In this document: positions 7,602 to 16,364 of the stretch, piece after piece
Layout: every line of letters begins with the position of its first letter
Position numbering within the stretch: position 1 is the stretch's first letter
NCBI GenBank assembly: GCA_022843845.1
Contig: JALHMW010000032.1
Coordinates: 1 to 52,412, forward strand
Length of the DNA: 52,412 bases
Source: Archangium sp.
Lineage (GTDB): Bacteria; Myxococcota; Myxococcia; Myxococcales; Myxococcaceae
Direction: 5' to 3'
Program-made: the position numbers and the translations under genes
The notes under the pieces: generated by a model
Databases searched by the model: none
What the model was told of the DNA's origin: nothing
Seen by the model: the letters and a program-made list of their open reading frames with translations, nothing else

Positions 7602-8687
7602 ACGTGCAGCGGTTTCGAGCAGCCCGATGAGCGTCGGAGCCCAGCGGGCCACGGAGTAGCGGTCGACGACGGTCTGGCGGCCGGCCGCTCCGAGTCGCTC
7701 CCTCAGCGCGTGGTCTTCGACGAGCTCAGACAGTCGCGCGACCCACTCGTCTTCCGAGTTGGCCAGGAAGCCATTTTCACCGTGAGTCACGATGGTCGTG
7801 TTCACACCAACCGGAGACATCACGGTCGCAGCGCCGCACGCCATCGAGGTGAGACCTTTGAGTCCGCACTTGCCGCGTGTCCACTCATCGTCTGGAAGCG
7901 GCATCAAGCCGATGTGCATCGACTGGAGGAACGGGACCTCGGCCGTTGGGCTCCACGCCTCGCCCTGGGCCCCGAGGCGCTCGTCGCGAAAATCCGGAGC
8001 TCCCATGACGCGGACGCGAACCTGATCTCCGAAGCGCGCCTTCACACGGTGCAACGCAGGCAGGAGCGGCTTGAGATGCGCGAGGGTCGACGCGCTCCCG
8101 CTCCAACCGATCGTGATGGGACCGTCTGCGGTTCGCGGCGCGCTGGCCCACACGTCGGTATCGACGCAGGTCGGCACGACGTGAACGTTGCTGCTGTGCT
8201 GCCTGGCCCACGAGGCGAGGTACTCGTTCCCTGCGATGACGGTGTGCGAGAGGCCGACGATTCGGGGGATCTTCTGGACGTTCTTGAGGAACGCGAAGCG
8301 ACGGTTGGCGTCGGACACGGCGTGGAGCCAGACCGCGTCGTCGAAGTCGTAGACGATGGGCGCCTGCAGTGAGGCGAGCCACTCGCTCCATTCGTTGAAG
8401 AGGAAGAACGCTTCGCGCTGCACGAAGATGACGTCGGGGCGATGACGCAGATGCGGGCGCAGGCTGAGCGCTCGACGTGCCAGAGCCTTCAGCGCAACCC
8501 GAGCTTTCGCGTGGACCGGTGATTGACCGTAGAAGACGCGAAGGTCGTCCGCGGAGAGAACGTGACGCTCGTCGACAGTGATGCCTGCCTGACGAAAGGC
8601 CGGCTCGAAGGCCTCGACCCGGTAGCGCTGGCCCGGAGAACGACCATGTTCCTGGAGGGAGAGAAAGAGGACCCGAAGCGCGGTCAT
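7590..8687 (-). CDS. GT4-like glycosyltransferase
   Basis: A 365-residue GT-B glycosyltransferase. The N-terminal Rossmann half begins LRVLFLSLQEHGRSPGQRYR and includes YDFDDAVW. The donor-binding half carries ITIGWSGSASTLAHL, IGLMPLPDDEWTRGKCGLK and the acidic region before GENGFLA. The start is the ATG at 8685-8687, which overlaps the methyltransferase stop as ATGA. This protein and the one at 22872-23951 are clear paralogues, sharing DFDDA, HVIAGNEYLA/HVIAGNSYLA and TRGKCG(L/F)K. It is the last gene of the pglD-pglE-methyltransferase leftward operon and probably adds a sugar to the lipid-linked glycan in the cytoplasm. Donor and linkage are unknown. Confidence 0.88.
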   Translation of the reverse strand: MTALRVLFLSLQEHGRSPGQRYRVEAFEPAFRQAGITVDERHVLSADDLRVFYGQSPVHAKARVALKALARRALSLRPHLRHRPDVIFVQREAFFLFNEWSEWLASLQAPIVYDFDDAVWLHAVSDANRRFAFLKNVQKIPRIVGLSHTVIAGNEYLASWARQHSSNVHVVPTCVDTDVWASAPRTADGPITIGWSGSASTLAHLKPLLPALHRVKARFGDQVRVRVMGAPDFRDERLGAQGEAWSPTAEVPFLQSMHIGLMPLPDDEWTRGKCGLKGLTSMACGAATVMSPVGVNTTIVTHGENGFLANSEDEWVARLSELVEDHALRERLGAAGRQTVVDRYSVARWAPTLIGLLETAARSRR

Positions 8688-9511
8688 GCTCGAGTGCCGA
8701 CAGCGCACCAGAACGGGACGCCATCACGGAAACGAATGTTGGTGAGCCCAGCGTTCTTCATCATCGTTTCAATTTCGTCGCGCGTGAATCGCTGCTCGAG
8801 CTGTGTGCCGAACCGATCGAGCGCGTCGGTCCTCATCGTGTAGAACGATTTGTCACGGTACGCCGACAAGGGAAGCGTCGAGACATCAACGCCCAGTTGC
8901 TCGAGGCGAAGTGCAGACCTCGCGAGCGGCAAATAGACGCTCGCAGCAATGACATCGGTGACGAGGTGCCTGCGGTCCAATGGGAGGCGCGCAATCGCGC
9001 GACGCCCGAGGTCGCTGAGCTCCCAGAGCCGACGGAACCACGCGGGTCGGTTATCGAAGCGGTAGTACAGATACACGAGGAACGGAGCGCCAGGCCGAAG
9101 CAGGCGCACGCACTGCGCGATGGCAGCGGCCGTGTCAGGCACGTGGTGGAGCACGCCGAGCGAGTAGCCGAAGTCCATCGAGCGGGGCTCAAACGGCAGA
9201 TCTCCGACGCTTGCCTGATGAAAGTGCACGTTGGGGAGGGACGCGAGGCTTCGCCGTGCAACCCCGAGCGCTGCTTCGCTCGCGTCGATGCAATGAAGCG
9301 TGCCGACCCTGGGCGCCGCCAACCGTGCCCAGCGACCGCTCCCGCAGCCGAGGTCGAAGCCGACGGCGTCTTTGGGGAGTTGCCCCCACGGGAACTCTGA
9401 AAAGTAGGCGTCGAACAGGCGTGCCAACTCTTCGGCTGGCACATCAGACTGGTCGAAGCGGGCCCACTCTTCGCCGAAACCGGCAACTGTCCGTGCGTCT
9501 TCGTTGCTCAT
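8684..9511 (-). CDS. Class I SAM-dependent methyltransferase
   Basis: A 275-residue protein of the Methyltransf_11/25 type. The SAM motif is VGFDLGCGSGRWARLAA (about residues 49-65), then the acidic CIDASEAALG, the SVGDLPF block and GVLHHVPDTAAAIAQCVRLLRPG. The C-terminal part, with EQRFTRDEIETMMKNAGL and a final FWCAVGTRA, is usual for methyltransferases in glycan or lipid clusters. It overlaps both neighbours by ATGA, so it is translationally coupled with the transaminase and the glycosyltransferase. It probably O- or N-methylates a sugar, but the substrate cannot be derived from sequence. Confidence 0.88.
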   Translation of the reverse strand: MSNEDARTVAGFGEEWARFDQSDVPAEELARLFDAYFSEFPWGQLPKDAVGFDLGCGSGRWARLAAPRVGTLHCIDASEAALGVARRSLASLPNVHFHQASVGDLPFEPRSMDFGYSLGVLHHVPDTAAAIAQCVRLLRPGAPFLVYLYYRFDNRPAWFRRLWELSDLGRRAIARLPLDRRHLVTDVIAASVYLPLARSALRLEQLGVDVSTLPLSAYRDKSFYTMRTDALDRFGTQLEQRFTRDEIETMMKNAGLTNIRFRDGVPFWCAVGTRA

Positions 9512-10650
9512 CGGGCTTCCGATTCTCTCGAGGCTAGGAAGACTTTCGCGACCCGCTCGTGTTGCGCTCGCGTGAGACTCGAGCCCGAGGGCAGACAGAG
9601 CCCGTCAGCGAAGATCGTCGCTGACACCGCACCGCCGCGAACGGGGCATTCAGCGAACACCGGCTGCAGGTGCATCGGCTTCCACACTGGCCGTGACTCG
9701 ATGTTCTCCTTCTCCAGCGCGAGGCGAATATCCTCACGGCTCGCCCCGAACGCCTTCGGATCGATCACGACGACTGTGAGCCACCCGTTGCAGGTCCCGC
9801 GTGCGTCGATTGGCATGAAGCGAATGCCTTCGATTCCCTTGAACGCGGCCTCGTAGAGCTCGCGGTTCTTGCGGCGCGCGGCGATGCGCTCGTCCAGCAC
9901 GCGGAGTTGTCCACGACCGACCGCCGCGAGCAGGTTGCTCAGCCGATAATTGTAGCCAATGTGACTGTGTTGGTAGTGCGGCGCCGGATCTCTGGCCTGC
10001 GTTGCGAGGAAGCGTGCCGTGTCGATGAAGCGCTGCTCTCGAGCGACCAGCATTCCGCCACCCGATGTCGTGATGATCTTGTTCCCGTTGAAGGAGAAGA
10101 TCCCCATCGATCCGAAGCTGCCGGCGGGTCGGCCCTGCCACGACGCACCGAGTGCTTCCGCGGCGTCTTCGATCAGCGGAACCCCGTACTTCTCGCAGAG
10201 CGGCTCGAGCCGGGTGTAGTTCGCGCACTGTCCGTACAGGTCGACCGTGACGACGGCCTTCGGCATCGGCCGCCCGAGCCGGCGGCGCTCCTCGAGTTCC
10301 TCCTCGAGCAGATCCGGGCTCATGTTCCAGGTCTCGGCTTCCGAGTCGATGAAGACCGGGCGGGCGCCGAGATAGCGGATCGGATTCGCCGAGGCCGCGA
10401 AGGTCAGCGACGACACGACGACATCATCGCCGGGCCCAACGCCCACCATCTGGAGCGCGAGGTGGAGGGCCGCGGTTCCGCTCGAGAGCGCCGCCGCGTG
10501 CGGGAGCTGTACCCGTGCAGCCAGCTCCTTCTCGAAGGCCTCGACGTGAGGGCCGAGCGGCGCGATCCAATTCGAATCGAAGGCGTCGAGCAGGAGCGTT
10601 CGCTCCTCGGGACCCATGTGCGGCGGCGAGAGGTAGATGCGCTCAGGCAT
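9508..10650 (-). CDS. pglE: DegT/DnrJ/EryC1 transaminase, PglE-like (UDP-4-keto-6-deoxy-GlcNAc aminotransferase)
   Basis: A 380-residue PLP-dependent sugar aminotransferase. The PLP-binding lysine lies in FSFNGNKIITTSGGGM (about residues 183-198). Other family blocks are LSSGTAALHLAL, DLYGQCA, LIEDAAEALGA and HIGYNYRLSN. The NGNKIITTSGGG wording is that of the PglE/EpsN branch, which converts UDP-2-acetamido-4-keto-2,4,6-trideoxy-glucose to the 4-amino sugar for bacillosamine. It sits 12 bases after pglD and near pglF and pglC, which supports the assignment. It is translationally coupled to the methyltransferase by ATGA. A related PseC-like transaminase lies at 37573-38784, but its lysine context differs. 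Confidence 0.88.
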   Translation of the reverse strand: MPERIYLSPPHMGPEERTLLLDAFDSNWIAPLGPHVEAFEKELAARVQLPHAAALSSGTAALHLALQMVGVGPGDDVVVSSLTFAASANPIRYLGARPVFIDSEAETWNMSPDLLEEELEERRRLGRPMPKAVVTVDLYGQCANYTRLEPLCEKYGVPLIEDAAEALGASWQGRPAGSFGSMGIFSFNGNKIITTSGGGMLVAREQRFIDTARFLATQARDPAPHYQHSHIGYNYRLSNLLAAVGRGQLRVLDERIAARRKNRELYEAAFKGIEGIRFMPIDARGTCNGWLTVVVIDPKAFGASREDIRLALEKENIESRPVWKPMHLQPVFAECPVRGGAVSATIFADGLCLPSGSSLTRAQHERVAKVFLASRESEAR

Positions 10651-10662
10651 GCGGCCGCCCTA

Positions 10663-11295
10663 TCACGTCCGTTTCACGATCGGTCTGGCCGGAACGCCGA
10701 CCACCGTCTGGCCCGAATCGATGGGCCGAACGACACACGCGCCCGCGCCGACCGTCACGTCGTCGCCGACCGAGCCGAGGTGAATCACCGAGGCGTTCAA
10801 GCCAATGTGTGTGCGTCGCCCAACCCGGGCTTGCCCACCGAGAACGGCGCCAGGCGAGAGATGCGCAAAGTCACTCACGACGCATTCGTGCTCCACGATG
10901 CTCCCGGTGTTCAAGATGACGCCGCGACCGACCCGTGCCTCGGCGTTGACGACGACTCCCGCCATGGCCACCGTCCCGGCTCCGATGCTTGCCGAGGGAG
11001 AAATGATGGCCGAAGGGGCGAGTACGGTGGCCAACTGATGGCCCGCTTCGAGCAGTCGAATCGCGATTCGTTCGCGAACCTGATTCGCGCCGATACCCAG
11101 GGCGACCAGCGCTCCCGGTGAATCACGCAGCGCAGCGAAGCCACCAAGGACCTGCGAATGAAGCGTCGGCGTTCCCGCGGGCAGGCCGTCGTCGATGAAG
11201 CCAACGACCTCATCGCCAGCCGCGGTCAGCAACTCGGCGACGACCTTGCCGTGGCCCTGAGCACCGTAGACGTAGACTTTTCGTGGAGGCGACAC
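10663..11295 (-). CDS. pglD: PglD-like sugar O/N-acetyltransferase (left-handed beta-helix)
   Basis: A 210-residue protein with the two-domain layout of PglD/NeuD/EpsM. An N-terminal Rossmann-like UDP-sugar domain (VYVYGAQGHGKVVAELL) is followed by hexapeptide repeats forming a left-handed beta-helix (about 95-200: PSASIGAGTVAMAGVVVN and on). The catalytic His of PglD is matched in LNTGSIVEHECVVSDFAH. The expected reaction is acetyl transfer from acetyl-CoA to the C4 amine of UDP-2,4-diamino-trideoxyglucose, the last step to UDP-bacillosamine. It is the first gene of the leftward pglD-pglE operon. It diverges from the pglC-like gene with almost no intergenic space. Confidence 0.88.
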   Translation of the reverse strand: MSPPRKVYVYGAQGHGKVVAELLTAAGDEVVGFIDDGLPAGTPTLHSQVLGGFAALRDSPGALVALGIGANQVRERIAIRLLEAGHQLATVLAPSAIISPSASIGAGTVAMAGVVVNAEARVGRGVILNTGSIVEHECVVSDFAHLSPGAVLGGQARVGRRTHIGLNASVIHLGSVGDDVTVGAGACVVRPIDSGQTVVGVPARPIVKRT

Positions 11296-11315
11296 CTTCG
11301 CAGTATAGATGCCAT

Positions 11316-11945
11316 GTGAATCGCGACCACCAGCGCAAGGTGAAGCGGGCGATCGACCTGGTCGTCTCCGCCGCGGGTCTTCTCAGCGCGTCGCCTGCGT
11401 TGCTCGGCGCTGCGGCCCTCGTGCGAGCCACGCTGGGAGCCCCCGTCTTCTTCCGGCAGCAGCGCCCGGGCCGACATGGCCAGCCATTCTTCATCTACAA
11501 GTTCCGGACGATGACGGACGAGCGCGACGCTGAAGGGCACTTGCTCCCAGACGCGCAGCGCTTGACCCGCATCGGCAAGTTTCTCCGAGCGTCGAGCCTC
11601 GATGAGCTCCCTCAGCTCTGGAATGTCCTCAAAGGCGAGATGAGCCTGGTTGGGCCCCGTCCGCTCCTGATGCAGTACCTCGACCGCTACTCGGCGCGGC
11701 AGGCGAAGCGGCACGATGTTCCGCCAGGCATCACGGGCCTCGCGCAGGTTCGTGGACGGAACTCGCTCTCGTGGGAAGAGAAGTTCGAGCTCGACGTCGA
11801 GTACGTAGAGAACTGGTCGCTGGTGCTCGATCTGCAGATTCTCGCTGAGACGGCGCTGCGGGTCGTCGACCGCCGAGGCATCTCGCAGGGCGGGCACGCG
11901 ACGATGCCCGAATTCATGGGGAGTGGGCCTCGTGCTGCCGGCTGA
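11316..11945 (+). CDS. pglC: PglC-like phosphoglycosyl transferase (bacterial sugar transferase family)
   Basis: A 209-residue monotopic phosphoglycosyl transferase that would load the first phospho-sugar onto undecaprenyl phosphate. It has the N-terminal re-entrant hydrophobic helix (RAIDLVVSAAGLLSASPALLG), PVFFRQQRPGRHGQPF, YKFRTM, the catalytic-region LRASSLDELPQLWNVLKG and MSLVGPRPLL. It ends near the short PglC form and has no WbaP-like N-terminal membrane domain. I chose the GTG at 11316 because the family begins a few residues before the helix. A GTG at 11283 in the same frame would overlap the start of pglD. Next to pglD, pglE and pglF, its donor is probably UDP-bacillosamine or a related sugar. 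Confidence 0.87.
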   Translation: MNRDHQRKVKRAIDLVVSAAGLLSASPALLGAAALVRATLGAPVFFRQQRPGRHGQPFFIYKFRTMTDERDAEGHLLPDAQRLTRIGKFLRASSLDELPQLWNVLKGEMSLVGPRPLLMQYLDRYSARQAKRHDVPPGITGLAQVRGRNSLSWEEKFELDVEYVENWSLVLDLQILAETALRVVDRRGISQGGHATMPEFMGSGPRAAG

Positions 11946-13101
11946 GGTCTTTCGAGGGCGGTCCCTCGTCCACGTCTTCTCCGTCGCTGATTCACTCATC
12001 TTCGTGCGCGACCAGGTGGCGCGGCTTCGAGAACTGGGCATGGACGTGACGCTGGTGACCTCGCCTGATGAGAGACTCACTTCTGCTGGGCGGGCATTGG
12101 GCGTCAGAACCGTCGGCGTTCCCATGGCGCGTCGAGTGAGTCCTTGGGAGGACTGGAAATCGCTCGAGTCGTTGCGTGGGCTCTTCGAGCGATTGAGACC
12201 AGACATCGTGCACGCGCACACACCCAAGGGTGGGCTGCTCGGCATGCTCGCGGCCTCGGCAGCCAACACACCCGTTCGGCTCTACCAGATGCGGGGCCTC
12301 CCCTATGTGACGCAGAGGGGGGCGATGCGTGCACTCCTCGCCACGACCGAGCGTCTCAGCTGTCGTGCGGCCACGCGTGTCATCTGCCAGAGCCGCTCAC
12401 TGCTTCAGACGGCGCTCGAAGACCGGCTGGTCGATGCGCCTCGCGCCGAGGTCGTGCTGGAGGGAAGCAACGGTGTCGACACCACGTTCTTCTCTCGCGA
12501 ACGGTGGGCTGATGCTGGTGGCTCACTCCGCGTCGAGTGGGGCGCAACCGCGGATGAGGTCGTGTTCGTCTTCGTTGGCCGTCTGGTCCGAGACAAGGGC
12601 GTTCCCGAGTTGCTCGAGGCGTTCGGTCGGCTCCGGCAGCGCGAACCGCGGGCGCAGCTCGTCCTGGTTGGCCCGCTCGAAGAACGCGATGCGCTCGATC
12701 TGCAGACGGTCCGTCGCCTCGGTGAGCCCGGTGTTCGGTGCGTGGGGTTTCAGTCGAACATCGCCCCGTTCCTTGCTGCTGCCGACGCGCTGGTGCTCCC
12801 CAGTCATCGAGAGGGGTTTCCGAACGCGCCGCTCGAGGCCTCCGCGATGGCTTTGCCTGTGATCTCGACCACGGTGCCTGGCTGTCGTGACGCCGTCGAA
12901 CAGGATGTCACTGGGCTGCTCGTGCCTCCTTCGAATCCCACCGCGCTGTTTGATGCGATGGCGCGGTACGCCGCTGACCGTTCACTTCGACGCCAGCACG
13001 GCGAGGCCGGGCTCGAGCGAGTCCGCGCCAGTTTCCGCCGCGAGGTGATCACCGAGGCCGTGATGGGCCTGTATGCCCGCGAATTGTCAGCCCCGGGTTG
13101 A
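11923..13101 (+). CDS. pglA: GT4 glycosyltransferase, PglA-like
   Basis: A roughly 390-residue GT-B enzyme of family GT4. The acceptor half has DIVHAHTPKGGLLGMLAA and RLYQMRGLPY. The donor half has VFVFVGRLVRDKGVPELLEAF, then LVLPSHREGFPNAPLEASAMALPVIST with the EX7E-like acidic pair. The HTPKGGLLG/RGLPY pattern is that of PglA/EpsD-like enzymes that add the second sugar onto undecaprenyl-PP-bacillosamine. The start is uncertain: GTG at 11923 or 11932, both overlapping the pglC stop. It is placed between pglC and pglF in one rightward operon. The sugar donor (GalNAc in Campylobacter) is not determinable here. Confidence 0.85.
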   Translation: MGLVLPAEVFRGRSLVHVFSVADSLIFVRDQVARLRELGMDVTLVTSPDERLTSAGRALGVRTVGVPMARRVSPWEDWKSLESLRGLFERLRPDIVHAHTPKGGLLGMLAASAANTPVRLYQMRGLPYVTQRGAMRALLATTERLSCRAATRVICQSRSLLQTALEDRLVDAPRAEVVLEGSNGVDTTFFSRERWADAGGSLRVEWGATADEVVFVFVGRLVRDKGVPELLEAFGRLRQREPRAQLVLVGPLEERDALDLQTVRRLGEPGVRCVGFQSNIAPFLAAADALVLPSHREGFPNAPLEASAMALPVISTTVPGCRDAVEQDVTGLLVPPSNPTALFDAMARYAADRSLRRQHGEAGLERVRASFRREVITEAVMGLYARELSAPG

Positions 13102-13132
13102 CTGGAGCTGTTGTTCTGTAGTGGACGACCCC

Positions 13133-15052
13133 ATGAATGACGGGGGCGCCGTGGACACTAATGCTGACGTGAAGGACACCAGCCAGTGGCTGTTGCGGTA
13201 CCGCCGGGTGGTCGCGCTGGCGGTGCATCTCGTTCTGTTCGCCGTCGCGCAGGCAGGCGCGTTTCTTCTCCGGTTCGAATTCGACGTGCCTGAAGAGTAC
13301 GTCGCTGCGGGCCTGTTCTGGCTCGCGGTGAGCATGGTCATTCGCATTGGCGTCTTCGCCTGGTTCGGCATGTTCGCCGGTATGTGGCGCTACACCGGGG
13401 CGAAAGATCTCGGTGCCCTCGCGAAGTCAGCGACCCTGTCGACGCTCATCTTTGCCGTCTTCTTGGTGCTCGGAGGGTTCCGAAACTACCCGCGGTCGAT
13501 CCTCGTGATCGACTTCCTGCTGACGATGATCCTCGTCGGAGGCCTGCGCTTCGGAGTCCGCTCCCTGTGGCAGCTCGCCGCGACGGTGTCGCAGAAGAGA
13601 GAGGGCGTTGCGCGACGGGTGCTCATCGTCGGTGCTGGAAATGCCGGTGAGTCTCTGCTTCGGGAAATGCAGAAGACTCACGGCGGCCGCTACGAGGTGG
13701 TCGGGTTCGTCGACGATGACGGCGGAAAACGAGGCGCCCGGATCCACGGAGTCGCGGTCCTGGGAGTGCTGCTCGACGTTCCGATGCTGGTCCAACGTCA
13801 CCATGTGGACGAGGTGGTGCTTGCGATTCCCTCTGCGAGTGGGCAGGCGATGCGCCGCATCGTCGACCTGGTGAAGACGTCGGGCATCGCGATGCGAACC
13901 ATCCCCGGCGTCGACCAGCTCATCGAAGGCCGAGTCACCATCAACCAGCTGCGAAGCGTCAACATCGAAGACCTGCTTGGCCGGGAACCGGTTCGCCTCG
14001 ACATGCAGTCGATCGCTTCGCTCATCGAGGGTCGCGTCGTCATGGTGACCGGCGCTGGCGGCAGCATTGGCTCGGAGCTGTGCCGTCAGGTGGGCAGGTT
14101 CGCGCCCTCGAAGCTGTTGCTGGTGGAGCGTTCAGAGAACGCCCTGTTCGAGATTCACCGCGAGCTCGGCAAGACGCCCGACGGTCTGATCGTGCCCTGC
14201 ATGGCCGACATCACCGACGAGCCGCGCATGCGGCGCCTCTTCGCTGAGCATCAGCCCGCCGTCGTGCTCCATGCCGCCGCGCACAAGCACGTTCCGATGA
14301 TGGAGGAGAACCCCGGCGAGGCGCTGAAGAACAATATCGGCGGAACGAGGATGGTCGCGAACCTCGCCAACGAGTTCGGCGTCGATCGCTTCGTGATGAT
14401 CAGCACGGACAAAGCCGTGAACCCGACGTCGGTCATGGGCGCGACGAAGAGAGTGGCCGAGCTCTACATTCAGGCGCTCTCTCAGCGGAGCAAGACCCGG
14501 TTCGTCGCGGTGCGGTTCGGGAACGTTCTTGGCTCCGCGGGCTCGGTCATTCCGATCTTCAAGGAGCAGATCGCCGCGGGTGGTCCGGTCACCGTCACGC
14601 ACCCCGAGATGAAGCGGTACTTCATGACCATTCCCGAGGCGAGCCAGCTGGTGTTGCAGGCAGCGACGATGGGAAACGGTGGCGAGATCTTCGTCCTCGA
14701 CATGGGTGAGCCAGTGAAGATCGTCGACCTAGCTCGAGACCTCATCACGCTGAGCGGCCTGACGCCGGACAAGGACGTGGAGATTCGGTTCACCGGGCTT
14801 CGACCCGGCGAGAAGCTCTTCGAAGAGCTCTCCACGGCCGACGAGATGGCCGAGAAGACGCGCCACCCGAAGATCTTCATCGGGAAGCTGCCTGTACGCC
14901 CGTTCGACCAGGTTTCTGCGGAAGTTCAGGCCATGATCGAGCGGGCCAACGGCGCGACGCTGCACGACTGTGTGGACCGTCTTCGAGCGCTCGTGCCAGA
15001 GCTTCAGCGGCCCGAGACTGGAGCCGAGGTCATTCCGCTGCGACGGGCGTGA
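13133..15052 (+). CDS. pglF: Membrane-bound UDP-GlcNAc 4,6-dehydratase, PglF/WbpM/CapD-like
   Basis: A 639-residue nucleoside-diphosphate-sugar dehydratase. Four N-terminal membrane helices (about residues 20-140) lead to a CoA-binding-like Rossmann domain (RVLIVGAGNAGESLL). The SDR domain then shows MVTGAGGSIGSELCRQ, the TDKAVNPTSVMGATK segment with Met in place of the usual SDR Tyr, and RFGNVLGSAGSVIPIF. This is the retaining type that turns UDP-GlcNAc into the 4-keto-6-deoxy sugar, the first step to bacillosamine. The ATG at 13133 is preferred to earlier frame-compatible codons, which add Cys/Trp-rich residues. The 3' end overlaps the convergent membrane protein gene by 23 bases. Confidence 0.92.
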   Translation: MNDGGAVDTNADVKDTSQWLLRYRRVVALAVHLVLFAVAQAGAFLLRFEFDVPEEYVAAGLFWLAVSMVIRIGVFAWFGMFAGMWRYTGAKDLGALAKSATLSTLIFAVFLVLGGFRNYPRSILVIDFLLTMILVGGLRFGVRSLWQLAATVSQKREGVARRVLIVGAGNAGESLLREMQKTHGGRYEVVGFVDDDGGKRGARIHGVAVLGVLLDVPMLVQRHHVDEVVLAIPSASGQAMRRIVDLVKTSGIAMRTIPGVDQLIEGRVTINQLRSVNIEDLLGREPVRLDMQSIASLIEGRVVMVTGAGGSIGSELCRQVGRFAPSKLLLVERSENALFEIHRELGKTPDGLIVPCMADITDEPRMRRLFAEHQPAVVLHAAAHKHVPMMEENPGEALKNNIGGTRMVANLANEFGVDRFVMISTDKAVNPTSVMGATKRVAELYIQALSQRSKTRFVAVRFGNVLGSAGSVIPIFKEQIAAGGPVTVTHPEMKRYFMTIPEASQLVLQAATMGNGGEIFVLDMGEPVKIVDLARDLITLSGLTPDKDVEIRFTGLRPGEKLFEELSTADEMAEKTRHPKIFIGKLPVRPFDQVSAEVQAMIERANGATLHDCVDRLRALVPELQRPETGAEVIPLRRA

Positions 15053-16364
15053 GCGCCTTCGCTGGTGATGGCGCTGCGGGCGATCGAGCAACGAGCGGCT
15101 GTCGCAGCACCATGAGGAGCGCGAAGAAGAATGGCATCATCGGGGCCCTGTACCGCGAGAGCGTGCCGAGGTTCGAGGTGGCCAGCCCCGTTCCGATCGC
15201 AAGGACCAGGGTGAAGGCGGCGCAGAACGCGAGCACCGGCGATCGTCGTATCTCTGCGACCAGAGTCGCCCAGCGACGTCGTCGCACGAGCTGAATGCTG
15301 AGGACGAACAGTGCGGTTGCTTCGATCGCGTTCGCTAGTTGGACGGCATTTCTCGCCTCAAAAATGAGGGGGCGATACAGCGCAGTGAACAGCGCGAGGG
15401 GGGCCAGTAGGAGTTCCTGGCTGACCGAGCGATTCGCCAGGTCTTCGCCACCCGTTGCGCTGTCGAGGTAGTAGTTCGAGCCGCCCTCTACCTCGTAGCC
15501 AACGCGGCGTTGAGACGCGAGCGCGCTTGCCGTGTTCTCGGAATCACCCTTTAGAAAGTACCGGTTCGCCAGAGTGATGCCCCCGAAGGTTAACGCGAGT
15601 GCGGTGACGATCGCGAACGGGCGAAGAGCGACTGCGCGACTCTGAAATCTCGTCGCCAGGTAGTAGATGGATGACGCTACCGATACGGCGATCAGGACGT
15701 AGGGCTTGAGCACTGCGATGATCACGGCAGCAGGGAGGGCGAGAAGCACTGCCTGGATTCTGCGGCTGCCGCTCGCGAGCCATCTCAACGAGAGGAGCAA
15801 GGGGCCGAGGGCGCAGAAGACCAGCGGCTCTTTCAGCAAGCCGGAAGACCAGAAGACCGCACTCGGAAGCAACAGCAGCCCAGTGAGGAGTGGGAGCCGA
15901 GCCGCGTCGCGGATGTCGGCAGCGAAAGCGCGAAAAAGCATGACCTGGGACGCATAGGCCGCGATCGCGACTACCTGAACTGCCGCAAACAGTGAGTCGC
16001 CTGTGAGGAACATCAAGAAGCCTGAGGCGCAGGACATCGAAGCGGTCGACGCCCCGCTGTAGAACTCGAACGGAATCACTCCGTCCTGTTGCAGGAAGAT
16101 CTTCCCGATCTCTGGCGCAAACTGGAAAAAGTCGGCCCTGAGCAGAGATGCGAGGACGACTCCTTCGCGGTGGTAGGTCAACATGTCTCCCCCACCGGTG
16201 AAGTAGTAGAGAACAAGCAGCACCTGGGCGAAGCCGCTCGCCACGTGGCCGGCAAACGACAACGTCAGGAGCCGGCCCTCTTCGCGGCCATGCAGGCGGA
16301 GCGCGATCGCATGAATGGCGAGCCCCACGGCGAGCACGATCGGCGTAAAGATGAAGTCTTCCAT
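15030..16364 (-). CDS. Polytopic membrane protein, candidate polymerase or GT-C-like enzyme
   Basis: A 444-residue protein with about ten hydrophobic segments, for example FTPIVLAVGLAIHAIAL, VASGFAQVLLVLYYF and LLTGLLLLPSAVFWSSGLLKEPLVF. An early acidic loop (GGGDMLTYHREG) recalls the D-x-x-Y loop of GT-C-fold membrane glycosyltransferases, and the PSAVFWSSGLLKE block appears in uncharacterised polysaccharide-locus membrane proteins. It may polymerise or extend lipid-linked units on the outer face of the inner membrane, but no named family is certain. The start codon ATG (16362-16364) shares the palindrome CATG with the divergent NTase-like gene. It ends inside the 3' end of pglF. Confidence 0.75.
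   Translation of the reverse strand: MEDFIFTPIVLAVGLAIHAIALRLHGREEGRLLTLSFAGHVASGFAQVLLVLYYFTGGGDMLTYHREGVVLASLLRADFFQFAPEIGKIFLQQDGVIPFEFYSGASTASMSCASGFLMFLTGDSLFAAVQVVAIAAYASQVMLFRAFAADIRDAARLPLLTGLLLLPSAVFWSSGLLKEPLVFCALGPLLLSLRWLASGSRRIQAVLLALPAAVIIAVLKPYVLIAVSVASSIYYLATRFQSRAVALRPFAIVTALALTFGGITLANRYFLKGDSENTASALASQRRVGYEVEGGSNYYLDSATGGEDLANRSVSQELLLAPLALFTALYRPLIFEARNAVQLANAIEATALFVLSIQLVRRRRWATLVAEIRRSPVLAFCAAFTLVLAIGTGLATSNLGTLSRYRAPMMPFFFALLMVLRQPLVARSPAAPSPAKALTPVAAE

Noticed and set aside
10515..10919. Plus-strand frame across the pglE/pglD junction
   Set aside because: Arg/Ser/Pro-rich with no motif; it overlaps the starts of two genes with clear family signatures.
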